A stretch of DNA of 62,263 nt. Origin: an uncultured Oscillibacter sp. Lineage in GTDB: Bacteria > Bacillota > Clostridia > Oscillospirales > Oscillospiraceae. The stretch's first letter is position 1. Each line of letters begins with the position of its first letter. Positions 26,290 through 34,786 of the stretch are shown piece by piece. A model generated the notes under the pieces. It ran no database searches. It worked only from the letters and a program-made list of their open reading frames with translations, and had not been told where the DNA came from. The translations under genes were made by a program, and so were the position numbers. The stretch lies in NCBI RefSeq assembly GCF_910579365.1, contig NZ_CAJTUX010000010.1, positions 1 to 62,263 on the forward strand. Direction: 5' to 3'.

Positions 26290-26307
26290 ACACTGTGGAG
26301 GTTTCAT

Positions 26308-26985
26308 ATGAGCACGATTCGCGTAGCCATCGACGGGCCTTCCGGCGCAGGGAAGAGCACCTTAGCCAGAGCCGCCGCCAAAGCCCTGGGATTTGTATAT
26401 GTGGATACCGGCGCAATTTACCGAACTGTTGGGCTCTTCGCTCGGAAGCGCTCGGTCGCCCCCGGCGACGAGGCCGCTGTGGCGGCGATTCTGCCGCTGA
26501 TACAGGTGGAGCTGCGCTATGATGCGGAGGGACAGCAGCGGACGCTGCTGAACGGACAGGACGTCAGCGAGGAAATCCGGCTGCCCGAGGTCTCCCGCTA
26601 CGCCTCCGCCGTCTCCGCCTTGCCGCCGGTGCGGGCCTATCTGCTGGAAACCCAGCGGGAGCTGGCTCGAACATACAATGTGGTAATGGACGGACGGGAT
26701 ATCGGCACGGTGGTCCTGCCGGACGCGGAGGTCAAGGTTTTTCTTACAGCCTCCGTCCAGGTTCGGGCGCGGCGCCGCTGCCGCGAGCTGGAAGAACGGG
26801 GAACGCCCCAGCCCTTTGAGGAGGTGCTTCGGGACATTGAGGACCGGGACTGGCGGGATACCCACCGCGCCGCAGCGCCGCTGCGGCAGGCGGAGAACGC
26901 GGTACTGCTGGACACTTCGGCCCTGAACTTTCAGGAGAGCCTGCACGCGCTGCTGGCCATCGTCCGGGAAAGGACGGGCCTATGA
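26308..26985 (+). CDS. cmk: Cytidylate kinase
   Basis: Phosphorylates CMP and dCMP with ATP. It has 225 residues. The P-loop GPSGAGKST is at residues 9-17, followed by AAAKALGFVYVDTGAIYRTV. The NMP-binding and lid regions include VVMDGRDIGTVVLPDAEVKV and ARRRCREL. ATG 26308 follows GGAGGTTTCAT. The cmk-plsC-ispH-rpsA order is a standard Clostridia cluster, and cmk overlaps plsC by four bases. Confidence 0.97.
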   Translation: MSTIRVAIDGPSGAGKSTLARAAAKALGFVYVDTGAIYRTVGLFARKRSVAPGDEAAVAAILPLIQVELRYDAEGQQRTLLNGQDVSEEIRLPEVSRYASAVSALPPVRAYLLETQRELARTYNVVMDGRDIGTVVLPDAEVKVFLTASVQVRARRRCRELEERGTPQPFEEVLRDIEDRDWRDTHRAAAPLRQAENAVLLDTSALNFQESLHALLAIVRERTGL

Positions 26986-27623
26986 AACCCTTCAACCGCC
27001 TGTTTGTCGTCGTTTATTATGTCGTGGGTCTCGTTACCAGAATCCTGCATCCCGTTTCTGTGGAGGGAATGGAGAAGCTGCCCAAAAGCGGCGTGCTGCT
27101 CTGCCCCAATCACTCCAGCAACTGGGACCCCATCTTGGTGGCACTGAGGCTGCCCATCAATTACCGGCTGCACATTATGGCGAAGGAGGAGCTGTTTCAA
27201 AATCCTCTTCTCGGCTGGCTTCTGCGAAAGGTGGGCGCGTTCCCGGTGAGCCGGGGCAACAACGACATCAACGCCGTCAAGCAGTCCATCCAGGCGCTGA
27301 AGGACGGCGATAACCTCCTGATTTTCCCGGAAGGCACCACTGTCCGTAACGGGATTGGGTACCTCGACGGTTTGCCTCCTCAGGCAAAAGCGGGAGTTGC
27401 CATGATTGGCGTTCGTACCGGAGCCACGCTGATACCGGTCTTTGTGGACGGGGAGAAGAAGCTGTTCCACCGGACCCGGATCATCTTCGGTGATCCCTAT
27501 GTGCCCCAGTACACCGGCCGCCGGGGCACCTCGGAGGAGATGCAGAAAATTGCCGACGATTTGCTGGAGGCCGCCTATGCCCTGGGTGGTCAGGCTGTGG
27601 GAGGAAAGCCGCGATGCGGGTAA
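26982..27623 (+). CDS. plsC: 1-acyl-glycerol-3-phosphate acyltransferase
   Basis: Membrane-associated enzyme that acylates lysophosphatidic acid to phosphatidic acid in phospholipid synthesis. It has 213 residues. The catalytic HX4D is H44-D49 (NHSSNWDP) and the substrate motif FPEGTT starts at residue 115. An N-terminal hydrophobic stretch (RLFVVVYYVVGLVTRIL) probably attaches it to the membrane. The start overlaps cmk and the end overlaps ispH-rpsA by 10 bases, so the three are coupled. Confidence 0.95.
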   Translation: MKPFNRLFVVVYYVVGLVTRILHPVSVEGMEKLPKSGVLLCPNHSSNWDPILVALRLPINYRLHIMAKEELFQNPLLGWLLRKVGAFPVSRGNNDINAVKQSIQALKDGDNLLIFPEGTTVRNGIGYLDGLPPQAKAGVAMIGVRTGATLIPVFVDGEKKLFHRTRIIFGDPYVPQYTGRRGTSEEMQKIADDLLEAAYALGGQAVGGKPRCG

Positions 27624-29581
27624 TTTTAGCGGAGAGCGCCGGTTTTTGCTATGGCGTGCGCCGGGCGGTGGACTTGGCGCGCCAGACGGCAGAGGAGACG
27701 GGGCGCTGCTGGATGCTGGGAGACCTGATTCACAATACCCATGTTGTGGAAGCACTGAAAAGAGCTGGAATTCAACAGACTGAAAGTATAGACACTTTAC
27801 AGCCTGGAGATGCGGTAATCATTCGCTCACACGGAGAGCCAAAGGAAATTTTGGACCATTTGGAGGCAAAAGGCGTTCGCTTGGTGGACGCCACCTGTCC
27901 CAATGTCCGCCGGATTCAGAATTTAGTGGCGGAGGCGGAAGCGGAGGGACGCACCCCGGTCATCATCGGGGATGCGGCGCATCCGGAGGTGGCGGGAATC
28001 GCCAGCCGCTGTGCCCATTCCCTGATTTTCAGCGGACCGGAAGAGGTGGAGGTTCGGCTGGAAAAGGACCCCGGCCTTCGGGAAACGCCCCTCACCGTGG
28101 TTGCTCAGACCACGTGTATTCGTGAACTTTTTGAAACTTCTTGGAAAATCGTAAAAAAAGAGTGTACAAACGCAAAAAAGTTTGATACAATATGTACCGC
28201 TACGCATAAGCGTCAGTCTGAAGCGGCCATACTCGCCGCGAAAGCGGACGTCATGGTCGTGGTAGGAGACCGTAAAAGCGCCAACACCAAACATTTGACG
28301 GAAATTTGCAAGGAGAGCTGCTCCCGCGTAATCCAGATCGAAAACGCGGACGAGCTCCCGCCGGATTTTTTCAGTGGTTGTTCTGTTGCGGGCCTTACGG
28401 CCGGTGCTTCCACGCCAGCGGGCATTATTAAGGAGGTATATGCAGCCATGAGTGAAGAAATCAAGACGATGGAGAACAACGAGGAGTCCTTTGAGGAACT
28501 GCTGAACCAGTCCTTCAAAACTTTAAATACAGGGGAGAAGGTAACCGGAATTGTCACCGCCATCACGCCGACGGAAGTGCAGGTGGATGTGGGCGCCAAG
28601 CAGGCGGCTTACATTAAGTTCAGCGAGCTGACCGACGACCCTGCCGCCAAGCCGGAGGACGTGGTGAAGGTCGGCGACGAGATTGAGACGTACATCGTCC
28701 GTGTCAACGACGTGGAGGGGTATGCCGAGCTCTCCAAGAAGCGGCTGGACGCTGTGAAGGTCTGGGAGAACATCGAGCAGGCCGTGGAGGAGAAGACCGT
28801 CATGGAGGGCACCGTCACCGAGGAGAACAAGGGCGGTATCGTGGTGTCGGTCAAGGGCGTGCGGGTGTTTGTTCCCGCCTCCCAGAGCGGTCAGCCCAGA
28901 GGCGCGGATCTCTCTGCCATGAAGGGGCAGAAGGTTCAGCTCCGCGTCACGGAGGTCAACCGCGCCCGCCGCCGGGTGGTCGGTTCCATCCGCTCCGTCT
29001 CCGACGAGGCCCGCCGGGCCGCCCAGGAGGAGATTTGGAACAACATCGAGGTGGGCAAGCGCTACACCGGGACCGTGAAGTCCATGACCAGTTACGGCGT
29101 GTTCGTCGACATCGGCGGCGTGGACGGCATGGTACATATCTCGGAGCTGAGCTGGAGCCGCATCAAGACTCCCTCCGAGGTATGCAAGGTCGGCGATACG
29201 ATGGAGGTCTATGTCATCTCCTTTGATCCCGAGAAGCGGAAGATTTCCCTGGGCGTCAAGGACCACAATGTGGACCCCTGGCAGGTCTTTATGGATAAGT
29301 ACTCCGTGGGCGACGTGGCTTCTGTCCGCGTTGTGAAGCTGATGACCTTCGGCGCTTTCGCCGAGGTGGTTCCCGGCGTGGACGGCCTGATTCACATTTC
29401 TCAGATCGCGGACCGCCGCATTGAGAAGCCGGAGGACGTGCTGTCCGAGGGGCAGATTGTGGATGCCAAGATTACCGCTGTCGACGAGGAGCGGAAAAAG
29501 ATTTCCCTGTCCATCCGTGCTCTGCTGGCCCCCTCTGTGGAGGAGCCGGAAGAGGAGGAAGCCGGGGATGTGGAGGAGTAA
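27614..29581 (+). CDS. ispH-rpsA: Fusion of IspH (HMBPP reductase) and ribosomal protein S1
   Basis: 655 residues in one frame. Residues 1-278 are IspH, the Fe-S enzyme that makes IPP and DMAPP in the last MEP step; its cluster cysteines are C12, C95 and C194, and SAGFCYGVRRA and TAGASTP are intact. Residues 279-655 are a four-domain S1 protein (MVHISELSW near residue 508, LIHISQI near 593) that helps mRNA bind the ribosome. Such fusions are known in Clostridia. The junction carries AAGGAGG (28430-28436) and an in-frame ATG (28448), so S1 may also be made alone. Confidence 0.95.
   Translation: MRVILAESAGFCYGVRRAVDLARQTAEETGRCWMLGDLIHNTHVVEALKRAGIQQTESIDTLQPGDAVIIRSHGEPKEILDHLEAKGVRLVDATCPNVRRIQNLVAEAEAEGRTPVIIGDAAHPEVAGIASRCAHSLIFSGPEEVEVRLEKDPGLRETPLTVVAQTTCIRELFETSWKIVKKECTNAKKFDTICTATHKRQSEAAILAAKADVMVVVGDRKSANTKHLTEICKESCSRVIQIENADELPPDFFSGCSVAGLTAGASTPAGIIKEVYAAMSEEIKTMENNEESFEELLNQSFKTLNTGEKVTGIVTAITPTEVQVDVGAKQAAYIKFSELTDDPAAKPEDVVKVGDEIETYIVRVNDVEGYAELSKKRLDAVKVWENIEQAVEEKTVMEGTVTEENKGGIVVSVKGVRVFVPASQSGQPRGADLSAMKGQKVQLRVTEVNRARRRVVGSIRSVSDEARRAAQEEIWNNIEVGKRYTGTVKSMTSYGVFVDIGGVDGMVHISELSWSRIKTPSEVCKVGDTMEVYVISFDPEKRKISLGVKDHNVDPWQVFMDKYSVGDVASVRVVKLMTFGAFAEVVPGVDGLIHISQIADRRIEKPEDVLSEGQIVDAKITAVDEERKKISLSIRALLAPSVEEPEEEEAGDVEE
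28163..28191 (+). promoter_or_regulatory. Candidate internal promoter for the S1 half
   Basis: TGTACA at 28163-28168, 17-nt spacer, TACAAT at 28186-28191, in an unusually AT-rich stretch of the ispH part. It would place a transcript start about 250 nt before the internal S1 start codon. Sequence match only. Confidence 0.4.
28430..28450 (+). promoter_or_regulatory. Internal ribosome binding site and start for S1
   Basis: AAGGAGG at 28430-28436 and in-frame ATG at 28448-28450, 11 nt apart, at the boundary between the IspH and S1 domains. A near-perfect Shine-Dalgarno here is unlikely to be needed for a pure fusion. Confidence 0.6.
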
Positions 29582-29614
29582 GTCTCCGCAAACTGGCAAA
29601 ACCTTTGAAATTTG

Positions 29615-29645
29615 AGGACAGGCCCGCTGGGCCTGTCCTTTTTTC
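29615..29645 (+). terminator. Terminator of the cmk-plsC-ispH/rpsA operon
   Basis: Perfect 11-bp stem AGGACAGGCCC/GGGCCTGTCCT (29615-29625 with 29629-29639), GCT loop, six-T run. Confidence 0.95.
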
Positions 29646-29678
29646 ACAAAAACATGTTATTTTTTTCACGTTTTCCCA

Positions 29679-29707
29679 TTGCAATATTTTGGAAGAGATG
29701 TTATACT
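29679..29707 (+). promoter_or_regulatory. Promoter of the CoA-transferase gene
   Basis: TTGCAA at 29679-29684, 17-nt spacer, TATACT at 29702-29707. Confidence 0.8.
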
Positions 29708-29788
29708 GTTGAACGTAGATGTCATACCATGGAAATTTTCCCTTCGTTTTTGGCGAAGAAATAGAACGGATTATTGGAGGAATCGACT

Positions 29789-31135
29789 ATGAGCTATCAG
29801 GAGGAATACCGGCAGAAGCTGACCGGCGCGGAGGAGGCGGTGAAAGCCGTCCGGTCCGGCGACTGGCTGGATTACGGTTGGAGCGTCTGCTCTCCCAACG
29901 CCCTGGACAAGGCCCTTGCGGCCCGGATGGGAGAACTGACGGATTTGAAGCTCCGCGGCGGAATCCTGACCCGGCGGCCCGCCATTTTCGACGTGCCGGA
30001 TGTTGCGGAGCGCATTACCTGGAACTCCTGGCATATGAGCGGCATAGAGCGCAAGGCCATCAAAGAGGGTTTTGCCTATTACATTCCCCTGCGTTACTCC
30101 GAGCTTCCAGGCTATTATCGGGACTGCATCAAGACTTTGGATGTGGCGATGTTCCAGGTGGCTCCCATGGACGAGCACGGATGGTTCAATTTCGGCCCCG
30201 GCGGCTCTCACATGAAAGCGGTCTGCGAATGCGCCAAGACCATTATTGTGGAAGTCAATCAGAATATGCCCGTGTGTCTGGGCGGCTTTGAGAACTGCGT
30301 CCATATCAGCGACGTGGCCATGATCGTGGAAGGGGAGAACCCGCCCATGGAGACCCTGGGCGGCGCCGGAACGGCCTCGGAAGTGGATCTGGCCGTCGCG
30401 AACCTGGTGGTGCCGGAGATTACCAACGGCGCCTGCCTCCAGCTTGGCATCGGCTCTATGCCCAGCGCCATCGGAAAAATGATCGCCGAGTCCGATTTGA
30501 AGGACTTGGGCGTACATACCGAGATGTACGTGGATGCCTTTGTGGACATGTCCAGGGCGGGCCGCATCACCGGCGCCTGCAAGCCCTTTGACCGGGGCCG
30601 GCAGACCTACGCCTTCGCTGCCGGCACGCAGAAACTGTATGATTTTCTGAACAACAACCCGGAGTGCATGGCCGCCCCGGTGAGCTATGTGAACGACATT
30701 GCCCGGGTGTCTCAGATTGAGAATTTCACGTCCATCAACGGCGCGGTGGACATTGACCTTTACGGCCAGGTGTCCTCCGAGTCCTCCGGAATCCAGCACA
30801 TTTCCGGTGCCGGCGGCCAGCAGGACTTTGTGATGGGCGCCTATCTGGCCAAGGGAGGCAAGAGCTTCATCTGCTGTTCCTCTTCCTTTATGGACAAGAA
30901 GACTGGCCAGCTGAAGTCCCGCATCCGACCGACTTTGGTAGAGGGGTCCGTAGTCACCGCCACCCGTACCAATCTCCATTGGATCGTAACGGAATACGGC
31001 AAATTCAATGTCAAGGGAAAATCCACCTGGGAGAGGGCGGAGGGCCTGATCGGCCTGGCTCATCCCCAGTTCCGGGAAGAACTGATTGCCGAGGCGGAAA
31101 AAATGCACATCTGGCGGCGCTCGAATAAGCGCTGA
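29789..31135 (+). CDS. but: Butyryl-CoA:acetate CoA-transferase
   Basis: Moves CoA from butyryl-CoA to acetate, releasing butyrate and acetyl-CoA; this is the final step of butyrate formation in many gut Clostridia. It has 448 residues, the usual length. GAGGQQDFVMGAYLAKGGKS is the family's glycine-rich motif. GVHTEMYVDAF contains E245, probably the catalytic glutamate by analogy with 4-hydroxybutyrate CoA-transferase. SINGAVDIDLYGQV is also conserved. ATG 29789 follows GGAGG 8 nt upstream. It is a single gene with its own promoter. 4-Hydroxybutyrate CoA-transferase is the main alternative. Confidence 0.85.
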   Translation: MSYQEEYRQKLTGAEEAVKAVRSGDWLDYGWSVCSPNALDKALAARMGELTDLKLRGGILTRRPAIFDVPDVAERITWNSWHMSGIERKAIKEGFAYYIPLRYSELPGYYRDCIKTLDVAMFQVAPMDEHGWFNFGPGGSHMKAVCECAKTIIVEVNQNMPVCLGGFENCVHISDVAMIVEGENPPMETLGGAGTASEVDLAVANLVVPEITNGACLQLGIGSMPSAIGKMIAESDLKDLGVHTEMYVDAFVDMSRAGRITGACKPFDRGRQTYAFAAGTQKLYDFLNNNPECMAAPVSYVNDIARVSQIENFTSINGAVDIDLYGQVSSESSGIQHISGAGGQQDFVMGAYLAKGGKSFICCSSSFMDKKTGQLKSRIRPTLVEGSVVTATRTNLHWIVTEYGKFNVKGKSTWERAEGLIGLAHPQFREELIAEAEKMHIWRRSNKR

Positions 31136-31220
31136 GTCACCGCTCTTTGCGGGGCCTCTGCCGCATGGTGTTTGTCTCATCGAGTGGGTGCTTCGTTAAA
31201 CAGCAGTTTGCAATCAATCA

Positions 31221-31260
31221 TAGCATGGAACCATCAAATTTAGCATGGAATTCATAGTAT
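31221..31260 (+). promoter_or_regulatory. Spaced direct repeats before the CarD gene
   Basis: TAGCATGGAA occurs at 31221-31230 and 31241-31250, exactly 20 bp apart. A TAGTAT -10-like box is at 31255-31260 with a poor -35 (CATCAA, 31232-31237). The layout suits a regulator binding one DNA face next to a weak promoter. Confidence 0.4.
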
Positions 31261-31312
31261 CAAGAGGCAAACAACATATGCGGCGGAGGCCGCGACAGAG
31301 AAAGGGGTGTCC

Positions 31313-31810
31313 ATGTTCCAAATCGGGGACCTGATCGTGCATCCCATGCATGGCGCTGGCGTCATTGCCGACGTCGTCCAGGAAAAAGTGGCGGGCACGA
31401 TAAAGGAGTACTATGTATTCAAAATGCCGGTGGGGGGGTTGGTTCTGAAAATTCCAACCGCCAATTCACAAGCCATCGGCATTCGGTCCATCATTTCTCC
31501 TACGGAGGCGGAGGCTTTCTTTGACAGCATTCCCTCCCTGGAAGTCGAGTCGAGTCCAAACTGGAACAAGCGGTATCAGGAAAATCTTCTCCGCCTGAAA
31601 AGCGGGGACCTTAGTGAAGTGGCCCGAGTGGTAAAGGGCTTGATGCGGCGGGACTCCCGCCGGGGATTGTCCACCGGGGAAAGGAAAATGCTCCACAACG
31701 CAAAGCAGATTATCATCTCTGAGATTTCGCTGGTGCAGGGATGCGACTATCAGGATGTGGAGGCCCGGCTGGACCACGCGGTCATGCAGAAGCTGCCGGT
31801 CTCCCAGTGA
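31313..31810 (+). CDS. CarD/CdnL-family transcription regulator
   Basis: 165 residues. The N-terminal RNA-polymerase interaction domain (FQIGDLIVHPMHGAGVIADV, then YYVFKMPVGGLVLKIPT) marks the CarD/CdnL family, which binds the polymerase beta subunit and stabilises open complexes. The C-terminal helical part includes RRDSRRGLSTGERKMLHNAK, the family's DNA-contacting region. ATG 31313 has AAAGGGG 5 nt upstream. It precedes ispD and ispF, a conserved order in Clostridia and Bacillus (yacL-ispD neighbourhood). Confidence 0.93.
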   Translation: MFQIGDLIVHPMHGAGVIADVVQEKVAGTIKEYYVFKMPVGGLVLKIPTANSQAIGIRSIISPTEAEAFFDSIPSLEVESSPNWNKRYQENLLRLKSGDLSEVARVVKGLMRRDSRRGLSTGERKMLHNAKQIIISEISLVQGCDYQDVEARLDHAVMQKLPVSQ

Positions 31811-31838
31811 GGCCCGCCGGGGCAGAGAGGGGTTTGGA

Positions 31839-32570
31839 ATGCTGCCATTTTTCAAGAAAGTGCGGGAGGCCCGGAGACCCCGCTGCGCCGCGCTGGTGGC
31901 GGCGGCCGGGAGCTCGCAGCGGATGGGCGGCATCAACAAGCTGCTCCAGCCGCTGGACGGCGTGCCGGTATTGGTCCGAACGCTGACGGCGCTTCAATTC
32001 GCCGGAGGCGTGGACGAGATCGTTATCGCCGCCAGGGAGGAGGACATTTTGGAAATCTCCCAGCTATGCCGGACCTATGGAATCGCGAAGTGCACAAAGG
32101 TCGTCCGGGGCGGGGAGAGCCGGGTCCATTCCGTTTTGCTGGCCGCCCTGGAGGCTGCGCCGGAGACGGAGCTGCTGGCCGTACAGGACGGCGCCCGTCC
32201 CTTGGTGTCGCCGGAGCTGATCGACCGCGTGATCTCCGCTGCTGCCCGCTGTTCCGCCGCCGCCCCGGCCATCGCGGTAAAGGATACAATGAAGACATTT
32301 CGAGACGGAGGCGCGGTGGAGGAAACCCTGGACCGGGAACACCTCCGGGCCGTGCAGACGCCCCAGGTTTTTCAGGCGGGTCTTTTAAAGGCCGCACTTC
32401 AGTCCACCCTGGAGCAGGAAGTTCCCGTCACCGACGACGCTTCCGCCGTAGAGCGCCTGGGGAAGGTGGTCTTTTTGGTGGAGGGCGAGGAGGAGAACCT
32501 GAAAATTACCACGCCGCTGGACCTGGTGATCGCGGAGGCCATATTGCGGGCCAGAGAGGATGGAAGATGA
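31839..32570 (+). CDS. ispD: 2-C-methyl-D-erythritol 4-phosphate cytidylyltransferase
   Basis: Third enzyme of the MEP isoprenoid pathway; joins CTP and MEP to give CDP-ME. It has 243 residues. The nucleotide-binding signature is ALVAAAGSSQRMGGINK near residue 16. VQDGARPLVSPELID and TPQVFQAGLLKAAL are further family motifs. ATG 31839 is preferred over an upstream in-frame start because AGAGGGG precedes it and the fold begins here. It overlaps ispF by four bases. Confidence 0.96.
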   Translation: MLPFFKKVREARRPRCAALVAAAGSSQRMGGINKLLQPLDGVPVLVRTLTALQFAGGVDEIVIAAREEDILEISQLCRTYGIAKCTKVVRGGESRVHSVLLAALEAAPETELLAVQDGARPLVSPELIDRVISAAARCSAAAPAIAVKDTMKTFRDGGAVEETLDREHLRAVQTPQVFQAGLLKAALQSTLEQEVPVTDDASAVERLGKVVFLVEGEEENLKITTPLDLVIAEAILRAREDGR

Positions 32571-33052
32571 CAAACCTGCGTATTGGTCATGGCTATGACG
32601 TCCACCGGCTGGCGGAGGGGCGAAAGCTGATTCTGGGCGGTGTGGAGATTTCCTGGGAAAAGGGCCTGTTGGGGCACTCCGACGCCGACGTGCTGGTTCA
32701 CGCCGTGATGGATGCTCTGGCAGGGGCTGCCCGGCTGGGGGACATTGGGAAGCTGTTCCCAGATACGGACCCCACCTACAAGGGTATCTCCAGCCTGCGG
32801 CTGCTGGCGGAGGTGGGAAAGCTTTTGCGGGAACGCAGGACCACTGTGGTGAACATTGACGCTACGCTGTTGGCTCAGGCGCCCAAGGTGGCGCCCTATA
32901 AGGCGAAAATGGCGGAAAACATCGCCGCCGCTTTGGGAATTGAGGAGGAACGGGTCAACGTCAAGGCAACCACGGAAGAGGGGCTTGGTTTCACCGGAGA
33001 CGGCTCCGGCATGGCGGCCCACGCGGTGGCTTTGGTGGAAAAGATGCCATGA
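32567..33052 (+). CDS. ispF: 2-C-methyl-D-erythritol 2,4-cyclodiphosphate synthase
   Basis: Cyclises CDP-ME 2-phosphate to MEcPP in the MEP pathway. It has 161 residues. The zinc-binding residues are in GHGYDVHRL (D11, H13) and near LLGHSDADVLVHAVMDAL (H45 region). DIGKLFPDTDP and KATTEEGLGFTG are family motifs. It starts in the last codons of ispD, so the two are coupled. Confidence 0.97.
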   Translation: MTNLRIGHGYDVHRLAEGRKLILGGVEISWEKGLLGHSDADVLVHAVMDALAGAARLGDIGKLFPDTDPTYKGISSLRLLAEVGKLLRERRTTVVNIDATLLAQAPKVAPYKAKMAENIAAALGIEEERVNVKATTEEGLGFTGDGSGMAAHAVALVEKMP

Positions 33053-33161
33053 AAAAGCGAAGCCAGCCCTTGACATTCCAGACAGCGGGCTGGAGCGGGT
33101 TCAGGGGACCTATCTGCGGGACCGTTTCACCGCAAGGCTCCTATGCATAAAATAACACTGG

Positions 33162-33190
33162 AAGCCCTGTCCCTATGGCGGGGCTTTTTT
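33162..33190 (+). terminator. Terminator after ispF
   Basis: AAGCCC (33162-33167) pairs with GGGCTT (33181-33186), with possible extra pairing inside, then TTTTTT. The 200-nt gap 33053-33253 also holds a CCAGCCC/GGGCTGG hairpin (33063-33093); nothing else was recognised there. Confidence 0.6.
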
Positions 33191-33253
33191 GTGTCCGGCT
33201 TCCGCACCTTTTTCCCGGACTCCCATAGAATGGGAGGAAAGGAGGAGTGTTTT

Positions 33254-33505
33254 GTGGAGCACTATATCATCCTCGCCCGCTCCGTAACCTATGCCCAGCG
33301 GATGCAGAAGTCCCTGGGGCGGGCTGGCATCCGCTGCCATATTTTCCGCCCCCCCAGGGACCTGACGGAAATGGGCTGCGCCTATGCCGTGCGCATTGCG
33401 GTTTCCGATCTGCCGGAGGCCCTGACCGCTCTTCACCGGGACAATCTGGACCCCGTTCAAATATTCATGTATCAACAGGGGCTGTACCGGGAGGTGGGGC
33501 CATGA
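33254..33505 (+). CDS. DUF3343-type putative sulfur/selenium carrier
   Basis: 83 residues. EHYIILARSVTYAQRMQKSL, then AGIRCHIFRPPRDLTEMGCA and AVRIAVSDL match the DUF3343 pattern with a Cys-containing central strand. The start is GTG 33254 with AAAGGAGG ending 8 nt upstream; longer in-frame starts would run into the upstream terminator. It overlaps the cysteine desulfurase gene by four bases. DUF3343 proteins are proposed Se/S carriers; with the desulfurase this suggests a persulfide relay, which is inference. Confidence 0.85.
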   Translation: MEHYIILARSVTYAQRMQKSLGRAGIRCHIFRPPRDLTEMGCAYAVRIAVSDLPEALTALHRDNLDPVQIFMYQQGLYREVGP

Positions 33506-34626
33506 TCTACTTCGACAGTGCGGCTACCAGCTTTCAAAAGCCTCCCGCTGTGGCCGCCGCCATGTGGGAGGCTCTTGCCTCCATGAGCTCGCCGGGGCGG
33601 GGAGGCTATCCCGCTGCGGAAAAGGCCGCCGATACGGCCTTCCAGTGCCGCTCGGAGCTGGCAGAACTCTTTGGCCTGCAAAATCCGGAGCAGGTGGTTT
33701 TTACGCTCAACGCCACCCACGCGCTGAATATCGCCATCAAGAGCCTGGTTCCCCCAGGGGGAAAGGCCGTGATCTCCGGCTATGAGCATAACGCGGTTAC
33801 CCGGCCTCTCGCGGCGCTGAAAGCCCGTGTTTTTGTGGCTTGGGCGCCGCTCTTTGACCCGGCGGCGGCGGAAGAGGCGTTTGCCCGCCTGATTGGCCCC
33901 GATACGGACGCGGTGGTTTGCAGCCATGTTTCCAATGTCTTCGGCGCTGTTCAGCCGGTGGAGAAAATCGCCGAAATCTGCCGGAACCGAGGTGTGCCGT
34001 TTATCGTCGACGCCTCGCAGTCCGCAGGCGTCCTGCCCCTCAACATGACGGACCTGCGGGCCGCTTTTGCCGCCATGCCCGGACACAAGGGGCTTTACGG
34101 TCCCCAGGGCACTGGCGTGCTGCTCTGTGGGGAGGGCGTCTCCGCTCAGCCGCTTTTGGAAGGCGGCACCGGAAGTCTTTCCATTCAGCAGCAGATGCCG
34201 GATTTTCTGCCGGACCAATTGGAGGCCGGAACCCATAATATGCCTGGAATAGCGGGACTTCTGGCCGGCGTCCGCTACGTCCGCCGCCGAGGTCTGGACA
34301 AGATTCTGGACCATGAGTGGTACCTGACCCGCCTGGCTGTCCAAGGCCTGGAAAGTATTCCTGGTTTACAGCTTTACGCCTCGCCGGAGCTGCGCAATCA
34401 GACAGGGGTGCTTTCCCTTACCGCGAAGGGACGAGACGCGGAAGCTCTGGGCACGGCGCTGGCGGAGCGAGGCTTTGCCGTTCGGGCGGGGTTGCACTGC
34501 GCCCCCTACGCCCACCGCAGCGCCGGAACGCTGGACACCGGCACGGTCCGGCTCAGCTTCTCCGATTTCAACACGCCGGAGGAGGTTTCCCGCCTGATTT
34601 TTGCAATTCGCGGTATCCTGGGATAA
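33502..34626 (+). CDS. Cysteine desulfurase family protein
   Basis: PLP enzyme of 374 residues that removes sulfur (or selenium) from cysteine (or selenocysteine) and holds it as a persulfide. The start IYFDSAATSFQKPPAVA is typical. The PLP lysine is K196 (GHKGLYGPQGTG), with Asp and Gln contacts in VDASQSAG. The likely persulfide Cys is C333 in RAGLHCAPYAH. It belongs to the SufS/CsdA-like group. No isc or suf scaffold gene is adjacent; only the DUF3343 carrier precedes it. Confidence 0.92.
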   Translation: MIYFDSAATSFQKPPAVAAAMWEALASMSSPGRGGYPAAEKAADTAFQCRSELAELFGLQNPEQVVFTLNATHALNIAIKSLVPPGGKAVISGYEHNAVTRPLAALKARVFVAWAPLFDPAAAEEAFARLIGPDTDAVVCSHVSNVFGAVQPVEKIAEICRNRGVPFIVDASQSAGVLPLNMTDLRAAFAAMPGHKGLYGPQGTGVLLCGEGVSAQPLLEGGTGSLSIQQQMPDFLPDQLEAGTHNMPGIAGLLAGVRYVRRRGLDKILDHEWYLTRLAVQGLESIPGLQLYASPELRNQTGVLSLTAKGRDAEALGTALAERGFAVRAGLHCAPYAHRSAGTLDTGTVRLSFSDFNTPEEVSRLIFAIRGILG

Positions 34627-34674
34627 TTTTCTGAACAGTTCGTGAATTTTCCGGGAATTTTCCCTTGGTTTACC

Positions 34675-34703
34675 TTGCTTTTTACCGACAGGTTCTATAT
34701 AAT
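34675..34703 (+). promoter_or_regulatory. Promoter of cdaA-cdaR
   Basis: TTGCTT at 34675-34680, 17-nt spacer, TATAAT at 34698-34703. The transcript would have a leader of about 90 nt. Confidence 0.8.
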
Positions 34704-34786
34704 CTAATCTAAATGATTCGCAACCTGAAGCCAGATTTTTCATCGGAACCCATGCAGCCGCTGTTCCGGCGGCCGGGAGGAAAGGG

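Noticed and set aside
29719..29788. Longer or alternative start for the CoA-transferase region
   Set aside because: The frame from 29719 is different from the enzyme's frame and shadows it; the ATG at 29789 has the correct ribosome binding site.
29771..31180. 469-residue minus-strand frame
   Set aside because: Shadow of the CoA-transferase gene, which has clear family motifs, promoter and ribosome binding site.
33224..33231. CATAGAAT before the DUF3343 gene as a fourth sigma-E promoter
   Set aside because: The -10 resembles the others, but the region 14 nt upstream (CGCACCT) has no CATA-type -35, and the gene is not a sporulation gene.
33053..33253. Possible structured RNA in the 200-nt gap after ispF
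   Set aside because: It contains two hairpins and a T run, but I could match it to no riboswitch, SRP or 6S pattern. It is best explained as terminator sequence.
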